Source: an uncultured Eubacteriales bacterium (GTDB lineage: Bacteria; Bacillota; Clostridia; Oscillospirales; Oscillospiraceae). From it: a DNA stretch of 56,586 bases. Positions 32,001-43,571 of the stretch are shown piece by piece. The stretch lies in NCBI GenBank assembly GCA_900319695.1, contig ONPN01000024.1, positions 1-56,586 on the forward strand, read 5' to 3'. Made by a program: the position numbers and the translations under genes. Below the pieces are notes generated by a model. That model was not told the origin of the DNA, ran no database searches, and saw only the letters and a program-made list of their open reading frames with translations. Each line of letters opens with the position of its first letter. Positions within the stretch are counted from its first letter, which is position 1.

Positions 32001-32812
32001 TGCTTGTCCGCCCGGTCCATGTCCCTGAGCAGCATCTCGTCACAGCTCAATTCGCACGCGCGGTTGAGCTCCCGCCGAATGACATACGACAGCGGGTTAA
32101 ACCACTGGGTCGACAGCACCGCCACCGCCAGCCACTTGTACAGCGGATCGCGCCGCCGGTAGTGCAGCAGCTCGTGCCGCAGGATGTTGGTCAAGAGCTC
32201 CTCGCTGTAGACCCGCTCCGGCAGGGTGATGAGCGGGCGGAATACCCCGAACATCAGCGGCGTGTCACAGGCCGCGCAGCGTCTCAGCCTCGGCTTTTTC
32301 CCCGGCAGCAGCTTATATGCCCGCCGGTCCTCATGCGTCGGCAGACTCAGACTGCGCCGTATCCGCACGCTGAACAGCTCGTAGCTCAGTACATAGAACG
32401 CGAGACTGACCGCCGCCCCGGCGCCCCACACGCCAAGCCAGAACTGCGAAGATTTGTAGTTTACATAATGTTTCACATTCGCTGCCGCAGGCTTCATGGT
32501 CTGCGCCTCCGGCGTACTCATCGGCAGCGGCTCGCTTCCAGGCTCCGTGACGCCCGCACCCATCGGCTGTACATAGCTCGGACGGTCATATGCAACCGGC
32601 ATGGGGATGTATACCGCCGCAGCGGGTGCGGCGCTCTCGGAAGGCCCGACCGGCACCAAGCCCGGCAGGGGCAGGGCAAAGCGCAGCAGCACCAGCAGCC
32701 AGGCGTAGTAATACACCGTGCTCGGCATTTTGCGAAACACAACATAGCGCAGCAGGAGCAGCAGCACGGCGAGGGCGCTGCCGCTCAGAGTGACGCTCAA
32801 CAACAGTCTCAT
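29033..32812 (-). CDS. BlaR1/MecR1-like M56 metallopeptidase with two beta-helix modules
   Basis: A 1259-residue membrane sensor-protease. Residues 1-335 form the M56 part: four membrane helices and the zinc motif in LRHELLHYRRRDP near residue 207, with CELSCDEMLL downstream. In BlaR1 this protease is activated by an extracellular sensor and triggers loss of the BlaI repressor. Here there is no penicillin-binding domain. Instead residues about 349-594 and 664-840 form two homologous right-handed beta-helix modules (both contain LAA(V/I)PRYA(N/D)VL and AGHT(T/K)EPG(F/S)C). Next come two related alpha/beta repeats (about 890-1000 and 1040-1160) and an Ig-like C-terminal domain (about 1165-1259). 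Beta-helices usually bind polysaccharides. It starts 4 bases after the BlaI-like gene. Confidence 0.88.
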   Translation of the reverse strand: MRLLLSVTLSGSALAVLLLLLRYVVFRKMPSTVYYYAWLLVLLRFALPLPGLVPVGPSESAAPAAAVYIPMPVAYDRPSYVQPMGAGVTEPGSEPLPMSTPEAQTMKPAAANVKHYVNYKSSQFWLGVWGAGAAVSLAFYVLSYELFSVRIRRSLSLPTHEDRRAYKLLPGKKPRLRRCAACDTPLMFGVFRPLITLPERVYSEELLTNILRHELLHYRRRDPLYKWLAVAVLSTQWFNPLSYVIRRELNRACELSCDEMLLRDMDRADKQSYGNTLLSMAASGALPAGVVATTFSTEKRNLKERLEQIMHYQRNGKRLLAAVLAIVLLIGGAVLAGPLPGAAAEDQPDHVIKVSTVDELLAAIAPDTVIELEAGTYDLTTASDYGQDTHSAYYSWNGAYDGFELVLQNMRNLTIRGAGNGETVLAAVPRYANVLKFSGCRDVTLEALTAGHTTEPGFCMGGVLSFESCEGVTVDACGLYGCGTIGVQARECHQLTVKGSEIYECSYGAVSVGSCRDVTVEDCDIHDHGTRAGQGDAIFVFDLNYSDGVTIHKNRIHDNRAQVMLNSDYARRVLFLTNELRGNAFITNVFDLVGYGITVDGCVFEGNDVRGGWYRRSGVYASNVSGETLEAALFGEMTLRDIDPDDVLPPVPPSGALDLPAGGEVTVTSVDEFLEALGPDRTIILDGALFDLSTASNYGGIGTDCYYWAEDYDGPELVIHDVNGLTIYAKDTSSGATTLAAIPRYADVLSFRNCENLTLGGFTAGHTKEPGSCSGGVLNFQNCSQVTLEKMRLYGCGVLGIQAFQCATLNILRTEIYECSQGGANFFQCDGIRFADCGIHDVPSPALRFNESGDKTWNGEAIVGLDGEYDVDENGALAAFAPPEAVGYALADAQAEYDFVRAMQESIVNGDWENLAANCAYPLKVIFPGERDRAFAHIPDAESLLALDLDKILDEDYRRYVLNAGMGDFYLTIWGYKALDDALCFNTYPEGEPKVSALLLTASRVAGDQRGLETLTPYLTSPGIPENPYDDEQPIPFAEGTPQLTFAREVQRLFTNHDWVKLSAKISYPLQVFSANTNYVIDNPTDFLAMVHELLFTPEFYRLIENAELDSYGHSSFGNTFCAHRLAMACVSDTLSSADDLRLTCISVDGPLYQYKEGPSVPPTPMPSLRVMFYETEIKTDCTLWPGDPVELHVRLQPEIGPGMEVEWKSDRPSVLAVEKTGADTALVSCVDDGSLPQTCKLTVRCGDMAREITVYCRK

Positions 32813-32816
32813 CGCG

Positions 32817-33194
32817 TCAGTCCTCCACCCGGAACATGTCCCGCAGTTCTATGAGATCGTCCCTGCTCAGCCCGTCGGAGCGCACCAGCGAGGCCACCAG
32901 ATCGCGGGCCGAGCCGTGGTAGAGGCGGCTGATGAGATCGTGCGTGGCCCAGTCGCTGTACTCCTGCTCGGTGATCTGCGGGGTATAGTAGAACACCCCG
33001 CGCTTTACCTGCCGCAGCACGCCCTTGCTCACGAGGCGCGAGACCAGGGTCTTGACCGTCGTGGCCTCCCAGCCCCGGCTTTTCTGCAAGGTCTCGCGGA
33101 TGTCGGTGACGGGCAGGGCGTCCCCCGCGCGCCAGAGCACCCGCATGACCTCCAGCTCTGAATCGGAAATCTTCGTCGCAAGCTCCTTATTCAT
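32817..33194 (-). CDS. BlaI/MecI-type winged-helix repressor
   Basis: A protein of about 125 residues of the BlaI/MecI/CopY family. It has the N-terminal winged helix (ISDSELEVMRVLWRAGDALP, VKTLVSRLVSKGVLRQVKRG) and a C-terminal dimer and cleavage region (FYYTPQITEQEYSDWATHDL). It represses its own operon until the M56 partner is activated. The ATG at 33194 follows GGGGAGG at 7 bases; an ATG two codons earlier is too close to it. Two palindromic operators overlap and follow its promoter. Immediately downstream lies the BlaR1-like gene. Confidence 0.92.
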   Translation of the reverse strand: MNKELATKISDSELEVMRVLWRAGDALPVTDIRETLQKSRGWEATTVKTLVSRLVSKGVLRQVKRGVFYYTPQITEQEYSDWATHDLISRLYHGSARDLVASLVRSDGLSRDDLIELRDMFRVED

Positions 33195-33213
33195 AATCAT
33201 ACCTCCCCAAAGA

Positions 33214-33270
33214 GATTACACGCGTAGTCTTTACACATACACCATACCACAAGAGACTACAATTGTCAAC
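33214..33270 (-). promoter_or_regulatory. Promoter and two operators of the blaI-blaR-like operon
   Basis: On the minus strand TTGACA (33264-33269) and TATGGT (33241-33246) are 17 bp apart. Two inverted repeats with the BlaI-type TACA/TGTA theme are present: GACTACAATTGTCAAC (33255-33270) overlaps the -35, and GATTACACGCGTAGTC (33214-33229) lies just after the start site. This placement fits autorepression by the BlaI-like protein. Confidence 0.75.
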
Positions 33271-33327
33271 TATGAGATGAAAAAAACCCGGGAGACCCGT
33301 TCAGGTCTCCCGGTCATAGGTGTTGTC

Positions 33328-34713
33328 TCACCCCATCAGTTCCTCGCTGAGCTGACGGCGCGCGGAAGTCTGCCGGTGGTGCTCGCCCTTGAGCTGATAC
33401 ATGGCCTCGTCGGCGCGCATGAACACCTCGCGAAAGCAGGTATCGACGCCCGGACGGAAGGCGGCGGCCCCCATCGAGATTGAGAGCGCTGCCTTCGGAT
33501 GGCCCGGCGCCCGGTTGAAGGCCTCGCACGCCTCGCCGATCATCTCCAGGCAGGCCACGCACTCCGACTCGGTCATGCCCCGGTGGATGGCGATAAACTC
33601 GTCCCCGCCGATGCGGTAGCAGCGCTCAGCGCCGAACACGCTGCTGATCGCCTCCGCCGCGCCCTTGATGATCTGATCGCCGCAGTCATGGCCGTAGTGG
33701 TCGTTGACGATCTTGAGATTGTCGATATCGAACACCGCCGCGCAGAACTCGGCATGTCCGTCGGCGATCTGCTCGTTGAGCGTCTTGATCTCCTCAATGT
33801 AGGCGTTGGTGTTCTTGACATGGGTCAGCGAATCCGTGTAGGCCTGCGCGTGCATGAAGTCAAGATAGCGCGCCATCTCCCGCTGCATGGCCTGGATCTT
33901 GACGCCCAGCGCGTCAATTTCGTCGGTAATGACAGAATCCTCGATGTGTTTGGAGATGGAGTCGCTCTCCGCGCCGTCCTTCGTGCCGGAATTGGCGCTG
34001 ATCTCCTCGGCCAGCTCGTCGACATTCTTGACGAGCTCCGACATCTCTCGGTCGAGCGTCTTGAACTCTCCGCGCACCTTGCCGGTGATGAGCGCCATGA
34101 CCGCCGCGCCGATGATGACGGATACAACGGAGATGACGCCGACTGAGATGCTGTGCTTATAGAGCTCCTGCTCGTACCACTCGGCGCTGAAGTCCACGCC
34201 GATGATGGCCGCGACATGGCCCTCAGAGTCGAACACCGGGCTGTAGGCGCTGTAGAAATTGCCCCAGCGGTCTTCGGCGGGGGAGTCATCCACCGTGGCG
34301 ACGCCCTTTCCGGCCTGGATCACGGCGTTGGTGACCACGATCTCCTCACCGAATGCGCCGGGCTCCACCGGGTCGGCGTCCACGAGAAAGCCGTAGCTGT
34401 CCTCGCCGAGCTGGCGCACGGCATAGATGAACTCAATATCGGCGTTGCGCTGGAAGGCGCTGAGCTTGTTGAGAGCGTCCTGCCACGCGTGGGAGCCGAC
34501 GTCCTCCTCGGTCATCGCGCCCATCACGTCGCCGTCCAGCAGCTCCGCCGCGGTGTTGGAGATGTCCAGCATGTTCTTGCGGATCATGGTGCGCAGCGCG
34601 TTTTTGGACTGATTGATGCTCACAAGGCCGAGGATGATGTTCGCCACGAGCAGCAGCACGCCGACGACCACAACATAGCGCGTCGTAAGGCTCAAACGTC
34701 TATGCTTCTTCAA
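33328..34713 (-). CDS. Membrane diguanylate cyclase with extracytoplasmic sensor
   Basis: A 461-residue GGDEF protein that makes cyclic-di-GMP. It has a membrane helix at about residues 13-33, an extracytoplasmic sensor (about 35-170; PAEDRWGNFYSAYSPVFDSEG and AIIGVDFS resemble Cache-type domains), a second helix (about 174-195), a coiled-coil linker and a C-terminal GGDEF domain with intact RIGGDEFIAIHRG near residue 370 and AVFDIDNLKIVNDHYGHDCGD. The active site is complete. The start is a TTG behind GGTGGTG. It is the last gene of the six-gene signalling run and supplies the synthesis arm opposite the EAL protein. Confidence 0.9.
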   Translation of the reverse strand: MKKHRRLSLTTRYVVVVGVLLLVANIILGLVSINQSKNALRTMIRKNMLDISNTAAELLDGDVMGAMTEEDVGSHAWQDALNKLSAFQRNADIEFIYAVRQLGEDSYGFLVDADPVEPGAFGEEIVVTNAVIQAGKGVATVDDSPAEDRWGNFYSAYSPVFDSEGHVAAIIGVDFSAEWYEQELYKHSISVGVISVVSVIIGAAVMALITGKVRGEFKTLDREMSELVKNVDELAEEISANSGTKDGAESDSISKHIEDSVITDEIDALGVKIQAMQREMARYLDFMHAQAYTDSLTHVKNTNAYIEEIKTLNEQIADGHAEFCAAVFDIDNLKIVNDHYGHDCGDQIIKGAAEAISSVFGAERCYRIGGDEFIAIHRGMTESECVACLEMIGEACEAFNRAPGHPKAALSISMGAAAFRPGVDTCFREVFMRADEAMYQLKGEHHRQTSARRQLSEELMG

Positions 34714-34754
34714 TAAAAATCACCACCAGAAACTATGGGTGACGGCGCAGAACG

Positions 34755-36389
34755 TCACGGCTTCTTCAGATAATGCCGTATCGTCTCCACCAGAAAGTCA
34801 ATGTCAAAGGGCTTGGCGACATGGTTGTTCATGCCGCTGTCCATACTCTTTCGCCGGTCCTCCACGCGGGAGTTGGCGGACAGGGCGATGATGGGCAGGG
34901 CGTCGGCGTCTGCTCCCGGCAGGGCGCGGATGGCCCGCGTCGCCTCATAGCCGTTCATGACCGGCATCTGAATGTCCATCAAAATGAGATCGTAATACCC
35001 GGGCCCGTGTTCCCGCACGGCCTCTACCGCGTCGCAGCCGTCGGGCACGGATTCGACCAGAAACCCGACCTCCTGCAAAAGCGTCTCGGCCAGCTCCCGG
35101 TTAAAGTCGATATCCTCCACGATCAGGATACGCGCTTTTTTCCCGTCCTGTTCCTCCGGCGCTTTCTCCACGCAGACGGCAGGGGAGGGGATTGTCTCGC
35201 TCGGCGCGAGGCGCAGCGGCAGTTCCACGGTGAAAACAGAGCCCACGCCCTTCTCGCTCTCGGCGCTGATGCTGCCGCCCATGAGATCGAGCAGGGTTTT
35301 CACTATGGTCAGCCCCAGCCCCGTACCTGTGCTGCTGGAGACGGTGGAGCTTTGCTCCCGTTCAAAGGAGTCGAAGATGCGCCCCAGAAACGCCTCGCTG
35401 ATGCCGACGCCCGTGTCCGCCACCTTGAACATATAGCGCACAAAGCCGGAGTCGGAGACCGGGCCCCGTGCGGCCGACACGGTGATCGTCCCGCCGGGGG
35501 GCGTGAACTTGACGGCGTTGGACAGCAGGTTTTCAAAGACCCGCAGGAAACGCCCCTGGTCCACCAGAACCTTCTCGTCCGGGATTTTGAGCTCTGTTTC
35601 GATTTTGAGCCTTTTTTCCGCGGACTGAATACGGAACATGTCGAGGGCGAGGGAGAGCGCCGACCTGATGTCGGTGGGCTCCGCGTGCAGGGTGACGCTG
35701 CCCTGGAGCTCGTTGAGCTCCAGCATGTCGTCAATCAGCCGCAGCAGTTCCCGCCCGGAGACGACGGTCTTGTCCAGATATTCGTCCAGCTTTTGGGGAT
35801 CGTCCCGGTGACGCCTGGCGAGCTCCGAGAAGCCGATGATCGCGTTCATGGGCGTGCGGATGTCATGGGACATGTTGAACAGAAACTGCGCCTTGATCTC
35901 GCTGCGCTCCTTTTCCGCGGCGAGCTCCAGCTCCATGCGCTGGCGCTCCTCACGGGCAAGCTGTCTCTCGGTCGCGTCCGTGATGAACACCACATACACG
36001 TCTCCATAGCTCGGCATGGACGCGAGGCGGCCGTAATCGCTGATCCAGCGGATCGCGCCGTCCCGACGCCGGATGCGGTATTTGACGTAGTCGACGCGGT
36101 CGTTTTCCGACGAGGCGATCTGCCTGTCGATGGAGCTCTGCGTGGCTTCAAAATCCTCGGGCAGCACCAGGCCGCGGAAGGTGTTGCCGGTTAAAGCCTC
36201 AAACTGCTCGCGCGTCTCACAGCCGAAAATGCGCAGGGTCGCGTCGTTGGCATAGATGAGCTCCATCGGCTCGGCGGCGCGGTAGATAAACAGGCCGCCC
36301 GGCATCAGCTCGCCCAGCCAGGACAGCGTCTTCATCGCCTGGGGCGTAAAGACAAACTCAGAGGAATCCAGGACTTCCATCAGTTTCAT
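34755..36389 (-). CDS. PAS hybrid histidine kinase with receiver domain
   Basis: A soluble hybrid kinase of about 544 residues: a PAS domain (about 30-150; GLFIYRAAEPMELIYANDA), a HisKA domain with phospho-acceptor His in FNMSHDIRTPMNAIIGF, an ATPase domain with N-box NLLSNAVKFTPPGG and G-boxes DTGVGIS and GTGLGLTIV, and a receiver with Asp in DLILMDIQMPVMNG. No membrane helix, so it senses a cytoplasmic signal or partner. It starts 4 bases after the permease-kinase stop, with GGGGGTGA as ribosome site. The receiver needs an HPt partner to pass the phosphate on; one is encoded two genes upstream. Confidence 0.92.
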   Translation of the reverse strand: MKLMEVLDSSEFVFTPQAMKTLSWLGELMPGGLFIYRAAEPMELIYANDATLRIFGCETREQFEALTGNTFRGLVLPEDFEATQSSIDRQIASSENDRVDYVKYRIRRRDGAIRWISDYGRLASMPSYGDVYVVFITDATERQLAREERQRMELELAAEKERSEIKAQFLFNMSHDIRTPMNAIIGFSELARRHRDDPQKLDEYLDKTVVSGRELLRLIDDMLELNELQGSVTLHAEPTDIRSALSLALDMFRIQSAEKRLKIETELKIPDEKVLVDQGRFLRVFENLLSNAVKFTPPGGTITVSAARGPVSDSGFVRYMFKVADTGVGISEAFLGRIFDSFEREQSSTVSSSTGTGLGLTIVKTLLDLMGGSISAESEKGVGSVFTVELPLRLAPSETIPSPAVCVEKAPEEQDGKKARILIVEDIDFNRELAETLLQEVGFLVESVPDGCDAVEAVREHGPGYYDLILMDIQMPVMNGYEATRAIRALPGADADALPIIALSANSRVEDRRKSMDSGMNNHVAKPFDIDFLVETIRHYLKKP

Positions 36390-36393
36390 CGCT

Positions 36394-39741
<3,348 letters not shown>

Positions 39742-39786
39742 GTCGAATCAAACTTCCTTTCGATGCTCCGGAAGGGGGAGCGGAAA

Positions 39787-40155
39787 TCACTGCTGCTCGT
39801 ATGCGTGGATGCCTTCGACGGTGCGCCGATACATGGCGTCCACCTCGGCGAGTTTTGCGCGGATCTCATCATCGGAGATGCCGCGCGCGTTGCCGGGGCG
39901 AAACTCCTCACAGATTTCGCCTGCGGCGGCGGACAGCTTGTCCAGGCCCATGTTGGCGCACACGCCCTTCATGGCGTGGGCGGTCTCAAACATCTTCGCT
40001 GGCTCCAGCGTCTTCCCGGCTTCCTGCAGCGCCTCGTTGACGCCGGTTTTTGGAAATTTGGAAATGTAGCGGGCAATCAGTTTTTCCATCCGCATGATCT
40101 GCACAGCGTGGTCGTAGTTGCCGTCGATGTTCTGATAAAGCTCCTGAAGCGTCAT
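39787..40155 (-). CDS. HPt phosphotransfer protein
   Basis: A 122-residue stand-alone histidine phosphotransfer protein. The acceptor His is in TAHAMKGVCANMGLDKLSAA near residue 60, matching the H-x-L/M-K-G pattern. It is predicted all-helical. It would carry phosphate between the receivers of the hybrid kinases and the receiver of the EAL protein. Its ATG overlaps the stop of the REC-GGDEF-EAL gene (ATGA), and GGAGAG lies in front, so the two are coupled. Confidence 0.88.
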   Translation of the reverse strand: MTLQELYQNIDGNYDHAVQIMRMEKLIARYISKFPKTGVNEALQEAGKTLEPAKMFETAHAMKGVCANMGLDKLSAAAGEICEEFRPGNARGISDDEIRAKLAEVDAMYRRTVEGIHAYEQQ

Positions 40156-41852
40156 GATTTTCTCTCCTTTGCAGCCTCGATTTCTTTTATAATCAATTTT
40201 TCAAATTCCTCCGCGGGCAGCGGACGGGAGAAGTAATAGCCCTGTACATACTCGCAGCCGGCGTTCTGCAGAAGCTCCATCTGCTTTGCCGTCTCCACGC
40301 CCTCGGCCACGACCGGCACGCCGAGATACCCGGCGATGTCGAGAATCAATTCGATAAGTCGGAAATTCTTGCTGTCCTCCTCCACATTCTGGATGAACTT
40401 CATGTCCATCTTCAAAACGTCGATCGGCAGGCTCGAAATCGTGTTGAGCGAGGAGTAGCCCGAGCCGAAGTCGTCCATCTCAATTTCAAAGCCGTACTCT
40501 CTGAGCTGGCCGATCACGGAGACAAGCTGATCGGCGTCGTCGGTGTAGGCCGACTCCGTCACCTCCAGCTTGAAATCCTTCGAGCTGATTTTGTACCGCT
40601 CCAGAAGCCGGAGCAGGGTCTTTTCCAGCGCCGGGTCGAAGACCTCCATGCGCGAGAGGTTGACCGACAGGGGAAGGGTAAAGTCGTATTTGCTCCGCCA
40701 CTCGGCGATCTGTGCGGCGGCTTCGCCCCAGACGTAGTTGTCCACCACATGGATCAGGCCGTTTTTCTCAAACAGCGGGATAAAGTCGCCCGGGGAGACC
40801 ATGCCCAGCTCCGGATGCTTCCAGCGCACCAGGGCCTCGGCGCTGTTGAGGCGCGGCGGGTGGCACTGAATATCGTACTTGGGCTGATAATACACCGTGA
40901 ACTGCCTCTCCTCGATCGCCTGGCCCAGATCGTTGAGCAGGCGCTGGGAGTATAGCTCCCTCTTGTGCATCTCCTCGTCATAAATCATCAAATGCCCCTT
41001 ATAGCTGCCGCGCACCATGTTGCATGCGGTGCGGGCCCTGTCAAAGAGCATACCCGGCGTTCTGTCACCTGTCCCGAAACATACGCCCATGCGAAGGCGG
41101 ATCGCCACACGCTTGGAGAGCTCGTTGACACTCTGCTGAAAGCGGTCAAGCATGGCGCGGTAGTCTGTGCACTGGCAGAAGAGGAAGAACTGGTCGGCCT
41201 CCGCGCGGCACGCGATGCCCTCCGTCCCGCTCAGGCAGTCGCGGATCTCGTCGCCCAGCCTGCGCAGGATCCTGTCGCCGAATTCCCGGCCGTTGAAGTC
41301 GTTGACGGAGTGAAAGCGCTCTATGTTCATGACCACCGCGTCCATGCGCAGGTCATGGTGATAGCGGCGGATCTGGTCGGCGTATTCAAAGAAGAAGCCG
41401 CGGTTGTAAAGCCCCGTCAGCGGGTCTCGCTCGGCCGCGCTGATGAGTCTGCGTCCCTCGCTCAGCTCGATGATCCTGCCCACGCGGGCCAGGATGATCT
41501 CGTGCATATCGAAAGGCTTGGTGATAAAGTCCGCCGCGCCGAGCTGCAGAGCCTTGAGCTCCGCCTTCTTCTCGGCGGTCAGCACAATGATGGGGATGTG
41601 GCGCAGCTCCTCGTCCTCCCGCACCAGCTCGAGCACTTCAAAGCCGTTCATCACCGGCATCATCAAATCCAGAAGGACGATGGACAGCGTCTCCCTGTGC
41701 TCCCGCATGCAGGCTACGCCCTCCGCGCCGTTTTCGGCGTAAAGTACGTCATAGTACTCCTCCAGGATCATCCCGAGTATATCCCGGTTGAGCTCCTGAT
41801 CCTCGACGACGAGCACCTGCCGCCGCCGATGTATGGCTGTTGACTGGATCAT
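40152..41852 (-). CDS. Response regulator REC-GGDEF-EAL, likely cyclic-di-GMP phosphodiesterase
   Basis: A 566-residue protein. Residues 10-130 form a receiver with Asp in IVLLDLMMPVMNGFE. Residues about 140-300 are a GGDEF domain in which the signature is RAEADQF instead of RxGGDEF, so cyclase activity is probably lost. Residues about 310-560 are an EAL domain with the key motifs intact: EALVRWKHPE, EVTESAY, DDFGSGYSSL, KMDMKFI, VVAEGVET and QGYYFSRPLP. It should hydrolyse cyclic-di-GMP under control of the receiver. It is the second gene of the operon, with AAAGGAG before its ATG. Confidence 0.92.
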   Translation of the reverse strand: MIQSTAIHRRRQVLVVEDQELNRDILGMILEEYYDVLYAENGAEGVACMREHRETLSIVLLDLMMPVMNGFEVLELVREDEELRHIPIIVLTAEKKAELKALQLGAADFITKPFDMHEIILARVGRIIELSEGRRLISAAERDPLTGLYNRGFFFEYADQIRRYHHDLRMDAVVMNIERFHSVNDFNGREFGDRILRRLGDEIRDCLSGTEGIACRAEADQFFLFCQCTDYRAMLDRFQQSVNELSKRVAIRLRMGVCFGTGDRTPGMLFDRARTACNMVRGSYKGHLMIYDEEMHKRELYSQRLLNDLGQAIEERQFTVYYQPKYDIQCHPPRLNSAEALVRWKHPELGMVSPGDFIPLFEKNGLIHVVDNYVWGEAAAQIAEWRSKYDFTLPLSVNLSRMEVFDPALEKTLLRLLERYKISSKDFKLEVTESAYTDDADQLVSVIGQLREYGFEIEMDDFGSGYSSLNTISSLPIDVLKMDMKFIQNVEEDSKNFRLIELILDIAGYLGVPVVAEGVETAKQMELLQNAGCEYVQGYYFSRPLPAEEFEKLIIKEIEAAKERKS

Positions 41853-41889
41853 GGTTTTCTCCTTTCCCAGTCCTACCGTATTCTAAAGA

Positions 41890-43362
41890 TTACCGCAGCA
41901 GCTTTCTCAGCGTGCGGCACAGCAGATCAATGTCCGCCGGCTTGGGGAGATGGACGTTCATCCCCGCGTCGAGCGAGGCCTTCACGTCATCCTCAAAGGC
42001 GTTGGCCGTGAGGGCGATGATCGGGATCGTCTTTGCGTCCGGCCGGTCCAGGGCCCGGATACGCCTCGTACACGCAAGGCCGTCCATCACCGGCATGCGC
42101 AGGTCCATGAGAATCGCGTCGTAATAGCCGGGCGCGCTCTTCTCAAACAAGTCCAGCGTGACCTGGCCGTTCTCGCCCCGCTCGGAGCTCATGCCCTCCA
42201 TCTCCAGCAGGTCGGCCAGAATCTCGGCGTTGAGGTCGATGTCCTCCGCTATCAGGATGCGCCGCCCCTCCAGGCTGATCTCCTCCTCCGCGTCAGGAAC
42301 GCTTTCCTGCGCGGCCTCCTGAACGACGGCCTTGAGCTTCACCGTGATCGTCAGCACAGTGCCTTTGCCCTTCTCACTTTCGACCTCAATGTGACCGCCC
42401 ATCATCTCCACGATGGTCTTTGTGATGGACAGCCCCAGCCCGCTGCCGCCGTAGGTGTTGGTACTGCTGAAATCCTCCCGGGAGAAGGAGTCAAAGATGT
42501 GCTCCATAAAGTCCGGGGCGATGCCGCAGCCTGTGTCGGCGATCACAAAGCGCAGCGTGCGCTCCTCGCCCTCGTGTTCAAGCTGCTCAACCGTACAGTT
42601 GACGCTGCCCGGCGCGTCGGTAAATTTGACGGCGTTGTCGGCCACGTTCAGCAGCACGTTTTTGAGCTTCATCCCGTCGCCGATAAACTCCTCGTCGATC
42701 TCGCCCAGACTCTGGCAGTTATAGCTCAGACCCTTGTCGTGGCACTGCTGGCCGATGAGGCTGTTAAGCTGCATCATCACCTCGCGGAACGAGAAGCGCT
42801 CCTCCCGGAGCGTCAGCCGCCCCTCGCAGATGTCGTTCATATCCAGCACGTTGTTGATGATCGAGAGCATATGCCGGGCGCTCGCGTCGATCTGCTCCAG
42901 ATGGGCCTGGGTCGACAGCGACAGCCCCTTGTCCTCCTGAGACAGGCGCGCAAGCCCGATGATCGCGTTCATGGGGGTGCGCATCTCATGGCTCATATTG
43001 GACAGAAAGCTGGTCTTGGCGCGGCTGCTGGCCTCGGCGGCCATGAGCTTGCCCTCCAGATGCTCGTTTTCCTTGATCCGGTCTGTAATGCGCCTGAGCA
43101 GATAGACCATCATCGCGACATAAATGCTGCCGCCGAAGAGGATGCCGGAGATGATCAGATCCGGCTTGCCGAGAAAGCCGACGGCGAGGTAGCCGAACAG
43201 AAAACAGACCAGAAGGATGAGCGGAAGATTCAAAAGCCGCCTCTCCGCAGCCCAGTCGCCGGTCATCCGCACATGCCTTGCATAACGGATGTAGGCGATG
43301 ATATTGTAGACCATCAGGGCGCTGCCGAGATAGATCATGCCGTATATACAGATACTGAGCAT
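41890..43362 (-). CDS. Membrane hybrid histidine kinase with receiver, first gene of signalling operon
   Basis: A protein of about 490 residues from the ATG at 43362, behind GAGAGGAGG; the longer frame has no ribosome site. Three or so N-terminal membrane helices with little outside (ICIYGMIYLGSALMVYNII, then two helices around LPLILLVCFLFGYLAVGF) come before HisKA (His in SNMSHEMRTPMNAIIGL), an ATPase domain (NVADNAVKFTDAPG, GLGLSITKTI) and a receiver (Asp in AILMDLRMPVMDG). HisKA and receiver closely resemble those of the permease-kinase, so the two probably arose by duplication and may share the HPt partner. Confidence 0.92.
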   Translation of the reverse strand: MLSICIYGMIYLGSALMVYNIIAYIRYARHVRMTGDWAAERRLLNLPLILLVCFLFGYLAVGFLGKPDLIISGILFGGSIYVAMMVYLLRRITDRIKENEHLEGKLMAAEASSRAKTSFLSNMSHEMRTPMNAIIGLARLSQEDKGLSLSTQAHLEQIDASARHMLSIINNVLDMNDICEGRLTLREERFSFREVMMQLNSLIGQQCHDKGLSYNCQSLGEIDEEFIGDGMKLKNVLLNVADNAVKFTDAPGSVNCTVEQLEHEGEERTLRFVIADTGCGIAPDFMEHIFDSFSREDFSSTNTYGGSGLGLSITKTIVEMMGGHIEVESEKGKGTVLTITVKLKAVVQEAAQESVPDAEEEISLEGRRILIAEDIDLNAEILADLLEMEGMSSERGENGQVTLDLFEKSAPGYYDAILMDLRMPVMDGLACTRRIRALDRPDAKTIPIIALTANAFEDDVKASLDAGMNVHLPKPADIDLLCRTLRKLLR

Positions 43363-43432
43363 AAAAACCTCCTCTCTCCCGTCTGTTTTGAAAGATAAAA
43401 GCATAAGGAACACTATTCTTTTCCGATCATAT

Positions 43433-43461
43433 ATAATACAGGAAAAACGCTGAGATAGCAA
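43433..43461 (-). promoter_or_regulatory. Promoter of the six-gene signalling operon
   Basis: On the minus strand TTGCTA (43456-43461) and TATTAT (43433-43438) are 17 bp apart, about 70 bases before the first gene. Confidence 0.6.
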
Positions 43462-43498
43462 GCAGTTTTTCCCGCACGGAAATAAACAAAACTGCAGC

Positions 43499-43527
43499 TT
43501 GCGCGTGCAGGCGGGCTCTGATATAAT
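43499..43527 (+). promoter_or_regulatory. Promoter of pgmB-GH65 genes
   Basis: TTGCGC (43499-43504), 17 bp, TATAAT (43522-43527), 44 bases before the pgmB ATG. It is divergent from the signalling operon promoter. Confidence 0.7.
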
Positions 43528-43571
43528 CAAAGACACAAAGGCGAAAAGCCGCAACAAAAGGGGAGTACAAC

